Of a DNA stretch of 64,000 nucleotides, positions 48,656-60,103 are shown piece by piece. Source of the DNA: Coturnix japonica (lineage: Eukaryota; Chordata; Aves; Galliformes; Phasianidae); assembly GCF_001577835.2 (NCBI RefSeq), contig NC_029536.1:2108001-2172000 (forward strand), in the 5' to 3' direction. The translations under genes and the position numbers were made by a program. The stretch's first letter is position 1; each line of letters begins with the position of its first letter. A model generated the notes under the pieces. It did not search any database and was not told the DNA's origin. It worked only from the letters and a program-made list of their open reading frames with translations.

Positions 48656-51600
48656 CATGTATGGCTTGTATGACTGGATCTAGGCTGGAGCATAGGATGT
48701 GCATTGACTCTTCTCAGTAGGTTTCTGTATTGGGGCATTTGATTACTAAACAAGATTCCTGTGGTCCAGTTCTTTTGTTAAAGTTATGTGGGGACCTTTG
48801 AGACTCTGCTGTTCATCCTGACCTGAAATGACATCTTGTATTAGCACTGGTGGAAGGTGCTTTATTACCTGCTAATTAAGCTTACTTAAGCCCTGTTGTT
48901 GCACTGATTGCAGTGGGTACAGCTTGATGCCACAGACCCTGACCTACAGTAAAAATTAATGTATGGTTTAGATTTGATCTCAGTGAACCTAAGCTGCAAG
49001 AATGGCTTTGGGATGTAGCTGCTTCAAGTATAATGCAAAAAACAGGATTGCCAGACAGTCAAACCTGTGGCTTAGTAGGCTTCAGGTCAGTATGCTGTTC
49101 TGCTTCTGGGTGAAGCAAGCAAGCTGGTTTGCTTTGGAAGTCACACATGGTAGCTCTCTGGCCTGAGATCTGCTGGGATATTGGAGATTAGGCTCAGCCC
49201 ATTCTAAGTCTTCAAGCCCAAGATCTAAATGTAGAAGTCTTTAGAAGTACAGTGTGGTTTAGATACCATCATCTCGCTGTGAACTGGATGACATTGTGCA
49301 GTGAGTGATGCTGAAAGAGGATTCCTAGGAACACCCAACCAGTTCTCAGGAATGGTGCTTAGTTTGTAGGCTGCACTTGGGAGCTAGTAAAGTTAGTACC
49401 ATGCTTTCAATGTAACTGAGCAGGGCACACGAACCTTATGAGCTTGCAGGAGGAGTTGGTGGAGGTGCTGCTGTTGGACTGGAGAGGCTCTGTGACGTGG
49501 GTTTGTTTGCAGCTGGTTCTGTGAATTTGACTTATTTCTGCCCTCTGGCTGAGCTGCATGGGAAAATGTGCTCAAGTGCACTGGTTTCTTGAGTCCTCCT
49601 GTAACCTCTCTATCAGATTTCTTGGAAACCAGGGCCTGTGGGTGATCTGTTTTGTCTGGAGAAGGGTTTGCTGATGGCCCTGGAAATGCGCAGCCAAGCT
49701 AGGGCAGCTATATAACTATATAATATTTAAAAGATATCATGCTAGGTCTTGTTGCTTTAATGTCAAAAGTCTGATTGGGTTTCTCATTCCAGAATGAAAA
49801 CTGTGGAACAAGCAAGCTATAAAAACCCCCAGTTAATAATAGGTATTGAATCCTGAACACCTTGGTGCTGTTTCCTGCCTACATTTGTGTCATCTTACGT
49901 GCCAGAAGTGGAACTTTCCCTTCTCAAAGACAGGAGCCTTTGTCACCAAGTGAGTTGCTGTTTTTCAACCATCACACTTCCCTTTTTCACAAGCACAGGT
50001 GGAGCTGTGCTACTCCTCTGAGCTGATAGCAGTAAGGCTACACTCCTTTTTGTTTCTCTCCAATATAACACAGTGTCAGTTCTTTCCTATTGGATGCCAG
50101 TTAGCTTCTTTAATTCTGCAAATCACGCTTATAACGTGAACTGCATTGGAGGAGCAGTTGGTAAAGTTACAGGCTTTAAAAGGCAAATGCATTTTAGTTG
50201 CCACAGAGCTCTGATTTGGGAAGGCATTCCAGCACTTGCAGAACTTTCTGCATGAATGTTGTCACTAAAATCAGCCCTGTTGATTGTCCTAAGAACCACC
50301 TGTAAGACAGACTAAAATGCCTGTGATTTTGTGTTTCGTAGTGAAAATAAAGCCAGTTTTTGGGTTAATAATTCAACTGCACAATATTTAGCTGCACTAA
50401 CCACGACTTACAGGCCATGGGGTTGGCACATTACATTTTTTGTTTGAGATTCCTCTCCTCTAGAGATAGAAGTTTGTGATTGAAGCATCATGAGGTTGCT
50501 ACAGAAAGCAGGAGGAGAAGCAATCTTCCTCTTTTGTCTATTGCATCTTTTCCTCCTAACATGTATGATGACTGCCTGCTGTTGTAGCTACTGCAGATCT
50601 CTTCTATCATGCACTTTCTTGTCGTTATCACGTTACCTTTGACCTGGAAGCGTATCAAAATGACTCAAGTTTTCCATCAGAGACTTCAGAAAGATCACGT
50701 TTTCTGATAACATACTGTGCCCAGTGATGAGCTGAGAAGCAGAGGCACGGGTTGGTAACGTCAAGGAGTGCGAGATGGGTTTTTTTTTGCCTCTATCTGG
50801 TTTCATAAAGTTTCCATTTATGAAATGTCACTTACATTACAGCTTCTGCTCCTACCTTTTCCAGGAGTTGCTGCTTTTGGTGGCTAGGCTGAAGGCAATC
50901 CAGAGAGGTGAGTCATCTCATAGATTAAAGCAAAGCTCTGCTGTGTGTGCTGCAGGCTCCTTAGTGCTGCTCGATGGTAGGATCCAGGAGTCTGGTCTGT
51001 ATTTTCCAGGTGAGAAAGACTGAACTTGCCTGGAAACCCACATATGGCTCCTTGTGGACCACTTGGGCTGCTACAGCCCCAGCCTTATTGTCCCAGGCCT
51101 GCAGGGCAGTAATGCTCCCCATGTGCCAAAAGAGGGCAGGCACTGAACAGGCACTACAAGTACCCCAAGCTCTGGGAGGCTGCAAGTTCTGCTTAGTCCA
51201 AAGCCTTGAGGCTGGGCTATAGTTAGCCCAGCAGAACTGAAAGGAGCATGTGACTCTTTTGTCTTCTAGTTCCCAACTGCAGCTGAGTTATTGTTTTGTA
51301 AACTTTTTCTTCCCTGGTCTTTGGGTGCTGTTGTATGTCATATGATATCCTGCTGAGCAAGAAGGGAGTCAACAGGTTAAAATGTCCCTTGTGACACCAT
51401 GCTTACCACGTACTCCATCTGCTTCTATGCATGTCCTTCAGTGCTCTAGAGCTGCTGCCTTGCTCAGGCTCCCTGGCACAGCAAGTCATGCCACCATGTG
51501 TGATATAACCTTCCTGTAGCTGTCATGGCATATTAAAGGGCTCTATAATAAAGACTGGCAGATTGTTTTATGTAATTTAGCTGTAACTATATGAATCCTC

Positions 51601-54543
51601 TAGCTAATGATGAAGTTATCTACCGTGGGACAAAAGGAGCTTGTAAGAGAGAGCCAACAAGGCAACTTCTACCTTGATCTATCATTACTCATTCAAGAAA
51701 TTACATAGATTTCATGTGAATAACCTCTCACTCGAAGAATTGCATACGCTGCTGCTTTGGTTGATGTCAGGAAACCTGACTGTGATCACAGATGACAAGG
51801 GGTCCAAGCAGCTACTGAACTTTCAAGAAATAATTACATTTGAGAAGTAATTATGTTGGTTTTTTTTTGTCTTCCCCACAGCCAGCAAATCAGTAGGTCC
51901 AATGACTCCAAAGAACAAATCCATCTTTCCCAGGACTCTTGATGCATTGTGGCTCTGTGCTCAGAATCAAGGCTCATTTCTCAAAGACAGTCATAAAAGA
52001 CTGACCCCTTCATCCAAGGCTGAGGAACTAAAGCATCAGAGACCGTTCAGCTTGAATTCCAGCGTGGTTCCTTGCAGTGTCTCTTTGAAGGGACAATAGC
52101 AGCAGCAAACTCTGAACCCCAAGGTATTTCTAAACATCTCAGCTGATAGCTTCATCTCTTTGTTCTTGGCAGTGCTGTGCCAGCTATGCCGTTCTGTTTC
52201 ATGCAAAGTAGAAAGAATGGCATGAAATATGTGCTCAGGCAACCATGAAGACCATGTTGCTTCTCATGACCTTGTAGTTTTGAACACAGGTTGTATGGAT
52301 TGACAAGAGCTGCAGGCCACAGAACTTCTGCTTGCTTAGGAAACTGCAGACTGTAAAGATTACTGGTTTCTAAAGCATCTAGTTTTGGTCAAATATCATC
52401 TAGTTAAGCCTGTAGCTGTTTCTTAATAAAACCACCAATCTGAAGGTGAGGAGATAAGCACTACTGCCAATTTGATTAGTGAAGTGGATATTTGTTCTGT
52501 CAATAGGTGTAGATCCATCTCAGGCAACAGCATGAGGCCTGGCAGCATTGGCATGTGTCACGTATGGGACTGAGCGAGAAAGGAGTCAGCAGATGAAATG
52601 TCAGTACCTCAGAGACAGGTAAGATTCGGTTCAGAAAAACCCCGAAGATTTTGAAGGCAGACAATTGAGTTGTCTCTGAAAGGGCACTGCTGACACTAGT
52701 GGTTTAGTCTTGCTGTGTTTGTCAGTTTTCTGACTGTAATGTTCCGTCATCTGTCAGTGCTTGTACACAACTGGCGTAGTTCAGCAAGAATGAAGACGTG
52801 TGAAGACCAATTCATAAAGCACCAATATTGCAAAGAAAATATGGAGGACTGTGACTGATTCCTTTTGTGTTACAGACCAGCAGCACTGCAGTTAGAATGC
52901 CCTGGGATAAATCTTAATGTAACCATGGTCAGGAATCTGACATGAATTCTCTTTATTCTCATCCTATTCTGACACATAGGGGTAATATAAATACCTGCAG
53001 AGGTGGTCATAACTGATTAGCCTATAGAACATCTTGCAGCACTCAGTGCTTTTGCCTAATAATTTGACTTGACTGTAGGACTGCCCTCTGATCACCACCA
53101 ATAGCTTTCTGTGTGTTGCCCAACACTTGTGATGCTGTCTGAATAAGCTGGTGGCAGGAACCCTGACTGGGTGCCTTGCAGTACTTGGTGGCCAAGCTGG
53201 GCAGGAGCAGTCTGAATGTCTCTGGGTTTCCATGTAACATGGGTGGCACAGGCTGTCAGAATTGTGAGGAGCAGTGCTGTGAGGGAAGAAGAGGGGATCT
53301 CCTGCGTGGCTGGCATATGAATTAGCAGGCTTGCAGTTTCAGAAGTACAACAGTTGGCCTTCTGAGGGTGTTTTCTGGAGGAAAAAACCACCCCCAACAA
53401 ACCACAGGTTGTTGGCCTTTAGCCTGGCAGCAGCTAGATGGGATGCAAGCTCTTGGCATCTTGGTTCCACCTAGAAGAATCTATTGCATGCCAAATGTAT
53501 CTGATTGCTTCCAGATCATGACAGGAACACAGGTAGATAGATGCCTGAATAGACCAAGGACTAAGTGAAGCATGTGCTGCTTGACCACACTTTGAGACCT
53601 ATGGATGTATCTTCAGGAAGAAAGCATAGAACACAGCAAAGGAACAAGAATGCTATCTGTGTGGGGAACTTATTTAGGCATCATTAGCTTGTATTAAACT
53701 AAGGAAATAATATATCAAGCTCTATGAAGAGCAAGTCAAATGCCAAGGCATGGCATTTTCCACAGGAACTCATGGTTCTCTTTTGCCTTGACCTATGTGT
53801 CATCATATGCAGTGTGGAAAAGAATCCGTTCAGAGCTCTTTGTGTCTGAATTCATCAGTTCAGTTGAGAACAAGGCTGGATTTTGAATATCATCTTTGCT
53901 ATTCACATAAGTGTAGCCACAGAAAAGCAAGCTACCTAAGCATAAAGCAGTGATGGAAGCGTGCGTGTCTGTGTTTGTATGAGACAAGCAGCAAGTCATG
54001 ATTACAGGTGATATGTCTGTACCTATGTGTAATTTTGGTGTGATTTTGTTGAGGAGCTGTTTTCTGCTTCTTGCATCCCAGGAAAGTGAGGGTGGAGGAG
54101 CTGCATGGGTCCCTGCAGGGCCTGCTGCAACTCTACTCTGTTTTGGCTCATCTTGGAGCAGTATTATTTCCTCTTGGTTTAATGGTGTCTGCATGGAGAT
54201 GCATCAGCCATGGGAAATAGGAGTCTGCTGAACCAGCGTGAATAACTTGGAAACTGTGAATTGAATCAGGAAAATGTGTGGATGTAAAGCCTTACTGTGT
54301 ACTGCATATCTGATAGTTAAATCCTTGAGTGTTTTGGAAATCTCTATGAGCTATAAGCCAGAATTCAATAGTCTGAAGTTCACACTGTGCTTTAATTTGC
54401 TTTAATTATCAGTTGTATCCCAACTCGCAAAATCCACTGAAAATCAAATGATGTGATTCTGCATCTTACTTCTATCCCTATTCGAGTCACTGGCGCATGA
54501 TTGCTTAGCCCTCAGCATCTGATGGTGCAAAGCAAAAGCTTTT
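48656..54543. other. Intergenic region between TNFRSF4 and TNFRSF18
   Basis: About 5.9 kb with no cysteine-rich exon or other coding exon I can support, and no recognised CR1. A weak 33-35 bp similarity links 51,352-51,386 and 52,570-52,602 (see findings). It may contain enhancers for the flanking receptors. Confidence 0.5.
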
Positions 54544-54552
54544 CCCCGCCCC
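54544..54552. promoter_or_regulatory. GC box upstream of TNFRSF18
   Basis: CCCCGCCCC, an Sp1/KLF-type site about 120 bp before the TNFRSF18 start codon in otherwise AT-rich DNA. No TATA box is seen at a fitting distance. Confidence 0.45.
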
Positions 54553-54669
54553 TAAGAAACAGGAAGAGCCACAACTACAAAAAGCGCGGTACCTTCCCAT
54601 AGACTCAGGTGGAGGAGAATTCTTGCAGGGGAAGTCCTGATAGAAGCCCACCCTCATTGAGCTTGAGAC

Positions 54670-57600
54670 ATGATTGTACATGGAAGAGAATCCAGTCTCC
54701 TCAATACTCGAGCTTGCTTGCTGCTGACACTGTACCTGTGGCTCTGGGCACAACAGACTCTGGCAACATCATGCCCTGATGGTGAGCTGAGAGCAATTTC
54801 TAAGGATGTCAAGAAATGCTGCCCCAAATGCCTTTCCAGCACAGGTAAGGGAATGATGTGTTTGTCTTCTTTCATGTGTGTATGTGCTTTAACTGTGTAT
54901 GCAAAACAAAACCACGAGGGTTTCCTTCCTGCCCCACTGAATTCAAAATGTGCTTTAGCTTCAGAGTGGACATGTATTGAAGATTTATGTGCTTGTGCTT
55001 CTTGCTCTGTAGTATGAAAGGGATTGCAGGAGGCAGTGTGTTCATTATCACACTGATGAGTAGGGCACTGGAGATAAGGGGCTGAATGAGCTTTTAGAAG
55101 CAACGTCATTCAGTTCTTTACTGAGACTTCTTCAGATCAGCAAAGGGATGCAGAATAAGCTGCGTGTGCACAGTGAAGAAGAGGATCCCTTCTGCTTTAT
55201 GGGCTGCCTCTACTCAGTAGCTGGAAAATTGCTTGTTCCATGTAGACAGAACGGCTGCTTCCTCTCACATAGCACTTGCCAGAGGTGCCATCAAGACCTC
55301 AATGTATTTCTATTCCAACTGAGATCAAGTTATATAGGGTGCAGTAGTAGAGTCGTTGCTCAGTGGGATCTGCTCCAGAATCCCCCCTTAGCAAAACACA
55401 GAGAGAAGCATCCTGAAGCTTTTTCTTTTTGCCTGCCTTCATTACGTTATCAAAACTAATAAGAGGAGGACAGAGCAGAGGAAACTGTGGGCAGTTCCTG
55501 GTAGACCTCATATGTTCCATCTCCAATCTCAGGAAACGATCTTTGCGACTTGCTGTGGGTTTTCATACATTTCCCTCATTTCTTTCTTTCTTTTCTTTAG
55601 GGGTCACAAAAACCTTTGAGTTGAATATTATTTTCCTTTAACTGGTCTCACACTGTTGAAAGAATTGCTTGATAGAACTGTTTGCTGGTGGGATCAGTAG
55701 ATGCAATCACTCTTTTGCTTTCATGAACCCAGGAGCCTCAGAATTAGAGCTGACATTTGTGGAGAGCAAGCAAAGTTCACAGTAGAATTCTTCTGGAAAC
55801 AGAGAATAGGAAGGATGTTGGATTTATGGCTCAGATTTAGATTCCCTAAGGCTTAAGGAAAGGCACGGCAAGGAAACTTGAGCTTCACTGGCCAAGGGTC
55901 TTTTGAGCATCTCTGCCCTCATGATGTTGAGCTTGGCTGAGAAGAGCTCTGGCAGCATTCTGAGAGCTGACTGGATGGGCTATTAATGTGTTTCATGCAT
56001 GGTGAAATGCATTTCAGTTACAAAAGCAACTCTAAATTCTCTCTTTCTTCTTTACAGAGGACAACAGCCCATGTGAAGGAATAGACGATGTGGACTGCAA
56101 GTGTCCTCAGGGATTCAGTTGTGCTGATAGGCCCTGTACCTCCTGCAAGAAAACTGAATGTTCAGAGGGCGAGGAGCTGGTTAAGCTGGGTAACTAAAGA
56201 AACACAAATGTCTCTGAAAGATAAAGCTTAATATCAGTAGCTTGCTGAGCCACAGTTTCATTCACTTATTTTAATCCACTTTTGGGAATGCTTGTGATAT
56301 AAAGAAGAGAAATGGTGTTTATATCGTGCTCTCAGTGACTAACAGCCCTGTGTGTCCAAAGATGCAAAACTGTTGAGAGCTGCTTGTACATCTCTCCAGG
56401 AGTGTGATTCATGAAGCAGGAAGAGTCCTCCAAGCTCTTGTACATCAGTGTCTTTGTTAAAGGCACTGACCGCTATTAATTTATGTTTTCTTTTCTTATA
56501 GGCACAATTTACTATAAATATTCATGTAAACCGTGTGAGAAAGGAACCTATTCTAATGGTAAAAACAGCTGGTGCCAGAGCTGGACTGAGTAAGTATTGA
56601 TATTTTTTGTTCCATGGTGATATGCCCAACAACTTTGTCAAATATTAATAATTAGATGGGTCAATTGAAACAATAAAGAGATCACCAATGAGATTAAATG
56701 ACTGGGCTTTTAAAATTTATCTTCTGGCTTTTTAGGTTGGGGAGGAATAAAAGAAAGGGCAGCAGCATTCTAAATGTTATTCTCTTTCTTCTTTTAGTTG
56801 TGAAAGTTCTGGCCTTCTAACAATCCAGAAAGGCAACAGCACACACAATTCATTATGTGGCTACCTGGTTAAATATTTGGAACAAGGTATCAGCTTACAG
56901 TGCTTTGTTTCTTTGAGCCTCCTCTTTCTTTGAATGCCTGCAGTTGTTGACCCCCTGCATGGGTACTACCCAGAGCTTGCTGTCATGCCAGCTTGCTTTG
57001 AAAATGACTGTTGTGTTTCTTGCCAGTATTAATACAGGTGGAATTGCTGACCCAGGCAAAGTGGGAACACTGTCAGCAATAAAGAGAGGGTGAAGACCAG
57101 CAGTTGTCCTTGAATAAAGATCACAAACAGGGAGCTTTCAGTTTTCCACTGAATCTCTGTTGCTGCTTGGCTAGATTTTCCTCAGAAAGACAATAGTTTA
57201 GAGGGTCATTCACTTCCTTTATGAGTATTCAGTCCACAACACTCAGAACTGAAACTGTGCGTCTCTTTGTGGATCAAAGTGCACAGGACTGCAAGCTCTG
57301 CAGGTACTGAATATCAGAGGAAGCTTCTGCCTCTACCTTTCCCTTGACCCTGGAGGTACCTTTCAGATCCGGGCCCTTCATTCAGAGAAACTGTTAGTTC
57401 TGCTGAGAGGAACTGCTGAAAGGTGCTACTTTTAATTTCTGTGAGGCTGACAGAAGTGTGAAAATCTGGCTTGCTGTGCTGCTTTTCAAGAAAACATTGA
57501 AGGCGAATCCCCCTAAAGAGCAAAAATGGGAACAGAGCAGATATAAAGCAGCACTCTCGTTTGCTCTGTGTGAATGCCTTTTACCACAGATAGTGATCCA

Positions 57601-58342
57601 CTGCATCTTTGCCTGCGAGCAGCTCAGTTTTATTGCTAACAACTGCACTGCTTTTATCCCAGGCAAACAAACTTCCACAGAAAGGGGAAGTTAACCTTGA
57701 GATTTTCTTGGAAGCACGGCCTTTGACATTTGTCTGGGCACATGTTTTCTTAGTTCTGTTTTGCCTGTTTAATTGCAGACGGCGTTACACGTGATTCTCT
57801 GTACACCACTATCCTGGCCATCCTGACAGCGGTGGGTCTGTTTGTTCTCATCTTGCTGACCTTCTTCTTGCATCTCTGCATATGGTCGCTGAAGAAAGAA
57901 AAACACCCCGCAGCTGACAGTAAGTGCACTTTGTGAGCCTCCCTGTGGTTCTTCATTGGAGTAACAGTGTGTGCTCCAGATTCAGAAAGGAGTTAAGTTG
58001 AATAAGTAGAGTAAATGCTGATTTGCTGTATGATTTTTTTTGGACTAGTTAATTGGTTTCACTAAGATGAGGTGCCTCACCTGTATCTTTGCCCTTCTCA
58101 GAGTGGGTCTTTGCTGGAAAAGGTAATGGGGCAACTGTGCTGTATGAAGGCCTCTTGCATGTGCAATGCTTTTGCTTTTTTTCACTGCAGATGTGGAACT
58201 TAACTTCCAAAGGCTGCTGTTGGCTCCACAAACATCCCACCACAGAGAAGAGACTTACAGCTGCCAGTTTCCAGAAGAAGAACATGGAGACAAAATACTG
58301 GATGAGAAACCTTACTACTTCCAACCTCCGAGTCTCCACTGA
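54670..58342 (+). CDS. TNFRSF18: TNF receptor superfamily member 18 (GITR, CD357)
   Basis: Six coding exons give 258 residues (human 241): 54,670-54,844, 56,058-56,189, 56,502-56,589, 56,798-56,886, 57,779-57,919 and 58,191-58,342. GITR is a co-stimulatory receptor of effector and regulatory T cells that signals through TRAFs. The sequence shows a signal peptide (hydrophobic about 15-33), cysteine-rich ectodomain (C35 to C152) with 'CEKGTYSNG' and 'QSWTDC', a sequon at N145, a transmembrane helix (about 171-196), and a tail with 'SCQFPEEEHGDK' (232-243), nearly identical to human 'SCQFPEEERGER'. That tail match separates it from other TNF receptors. The ATG has G at -3. Intron phases are 1,1,2,1,1. 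Introns of 1,213, 312, 208, 892 and 271 bp show nothing else. The C-terminal residues 'YYFQPPSLH' differ from human. Confidence 0.94.
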
Positions 58343-58466
58343 GAACAGATAAACTGCAACGTGTTGTGAGGATGAGGAGCTGAGCAGTAAAACAGAAGGG
58401 AGGGACTGGGTGCATATAAGCATCATTATGTACATATAGAAATAAGGAATGGGTTTGGGGAAGTTT

Positions 58467-58785
58467 TCATAGAATCCTAGAATGGCTTGGGTTGGAAGAG
58501 ACCCGAGAGTTCGTCTAGTCCAGCTCCTCTACATTGGGCAGGGTTGCCAACCACTAAATCAGGTCAGGCTACCCAGGGCCCCATCCATCCTAGCCTGGAA
58601 GACCTCAGCTTGGTGTCATCTGCAAACTTGCTGAGAGTGAGCTCAATCCTACTGTCCATGTCACTGATAAAGATGTTGAGGTTCACTGGGGGGACAGCAC
58701 TCATTGCCAGCCTTCACCTGGACATAAAGCCATTGCCCACAGCCTTCTGGCTGCAACCATCCAACCAATTCCTTACCCCTTGTAT
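58467..58785 (-). mobile_element. CR1 LINE fragment in the TNFRSF18 3' region, reverse orientation
   Basis: It starts 'catagaatcctagaatggc' and 'ttgggttggaagagaccc', continues through 'cagggttgccaacc' and 'cccagggccccatcc', then jumps to 'cagcttggtgtcatctgcaaa'. The last block is the reverse complement of the KFADDTKL codons of the reverse transcriptase. An internal stretch of CR1 is therefore deleted between about 58,605 and 58,610. It lies 125 bp after the TNFRSF18 stop codon, antisense to that gene. Confidence 0.85.
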
Positions 58786-58950
58786 AGTCTGCCCTTCAGG
58801 TCTGTCTTTCTCCAATTTAGAGATAAGGAATGCAGTGTTTTGTTTTGATACTTCTTAACAAACCTAGTATTTAGAAACAAAGAACCTGCTAACTCAGGTT
58901 GACGTTCTGTTCAGCTGCATTGCTTTGTACAGTTTATCTGAGATGTGAGT

Positions 58951-58971
58951 TTTATTGTTTGGGGTTTTATT
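58951..58971 (-). terminator. Two poly(A) signals for a minus-strand gene
   Basis: TTTATT at 58,951-58,956 and 58,966-58,971 read as AATAAA on the minus strand. They lie about 63-83 bp beyond the stop codon of the candidate terminal exon at 59,034-59,345, the right place to end its transcript. Confidence 0.45.
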
Positions 58972-59033
58972 TTTAATCTTTTGTTGATGCTCTTTTTAAT
59001 GTTCCTTGGGACCAGGGACCCTTTCTGTCATTA

Positions 59034-59345
59034 TTATTCCACTTTGCATCTTCTGTACACCCTTGTTTGATGCTCCCACATACTGATAGGTACATAAGAC
59101 TGATGTTCCACCATTAGTCCTTCCAGGGCTACAGGAAATACAGCATTACCCATAGGTAATACCATACAAGGTGTTGTCTCTGTTGATTTGGGTTGTACAA
59201 CCTCTTGATAAAGAGGCTCCTGAAAAGTGGAATATTTCCCTTCTAACCTAGTCATGTAGCTCTGTGCTCCAAGGCTGTTTATTTCCAGTTGGCTTTTCTT
59301 GAAGCCTTCTTCAAAGGAGGATCTTCTTGGCAGGTTTGAATAGAC
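59034..59345 (-). CDS. Probable terminal coding exon of an unrecognised minus-strand gene
   Basis: A 103-codon frame ends at TAA (59,036-59,034). It opens directly after a 'cctttag' acceptor at 59,346-59,352, where an in-frame TAG would otherwise stop it. Residues look protein-like: 'NLPRRSSFEEGFKKSQLE' near the start, 'PLYQEVVQP' and 'RVYRRCKVE' at the end. No domain is recognised. Two poly(A) signals follow within 85 bp. On the same strand, PH-domain exons lie at 63,467-63,771, so this may be the C-terminus of that gene. A preceding open segment (about 59,725-59,603) ends at AAG|GTACAA in the matching phase 0, but its acceptor is unclear. It overlaps the likely 3' region of TNFRSF18 on the opposite strand. 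It could still be a decayed exon or a chance frame. Confidence 0.4.
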   Translation of the reverse strand, partial: VYSNLPRRSSFEEGFKKSQLEINSLGAQSYMTRLEGKYSTFQEPLYQEVVQPKSTETTPCMVLPMGNAVFPVALEGLMVEHQSYVPISMWEHQTRVYRRCKVE

Positions 59346-60097
59346 CTAAAGGATTAATTTCGTGATTTATGGATGTTCTTTTGTTGCTGAACATTTCCTC
59401 AGCGATTATATCAAGAGGAGTTATCTTGTTGCTGTTGCTTTTTGTTGTTGTCGTGCACCATGAAATCTTAAGACGGGGTGAAATAGTTGTAGTGGGAAAA
59501 TGAAGCATGTATCCTTGTCCACTGTAATACATTCCTTCTTAGCTCCAGTTTTAATCTTTTGGCTTCCCTGTTATTGCATGTAGGACTGCTATGTCCTTGT
59601 ACCTTAGCTTTCCTATCATTTAAAGAGTGATAGTTCTCAACCTCAGAAGTGTATTGTGAAACTTCATTAGTACTTTCAGTGTATTTTTTGCCTTCTTTGA
59701 TCCTTCTGCTGTTAATTAGCGCGTTGCTGATAATTTTTCCCATAGGTATTGCCGTGTGAAAGTCATTTCAAAGGAGTTTTCTTCCATTGCCTTGAGAAAT
59801 GTGCAGGTTTTTAACTGAGGTCAACTGGAGATTCATCCAGGGAAAGGTGCCAAGCATTGGACTGGATGAAACAGGACTTAGCCTGATGTGTGAGTCTTAC
59901 ACTTGAAGTGCAAGTTTGGTTCTGCCTTACAAGCAGGTGCCCTGTGGGATCTGATATACTCAGAAGTCTGAACTCCTGCTGGTGAAGGCTCTTCTAACTT
60001 CTCCTGTGCTGGCCATGTTAACTCTCTGCTCTGTATGGACCCTTCATTTTTTAATGTATTTAATTAGAACTTGGGTTGTGACCCTTTGCAAAGGTAA

Positions 60098-60103
60098 AAT
60101 AAA
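60098..60103 (+). terminator. Possible TNFRSF18 poly(A) signal
   Basis: First canonical AATAAA on the plus strand after the TNFRSF18 stop codon, 1.75 kb away. If used, the 3' UTR contains the antisense CR1 fragment and runs over the minus-strand exon. Non-canonical sites nearer the stop (AATAAG near 58,441) are possible. Confidence 0.35.

Noticed and set aside
54670-55017. 115-codon frame starting at the GITR ATG
   Set aside because: Only the first 58 codons are exon 1; the remainder is intron read past the GTAAGG donor.
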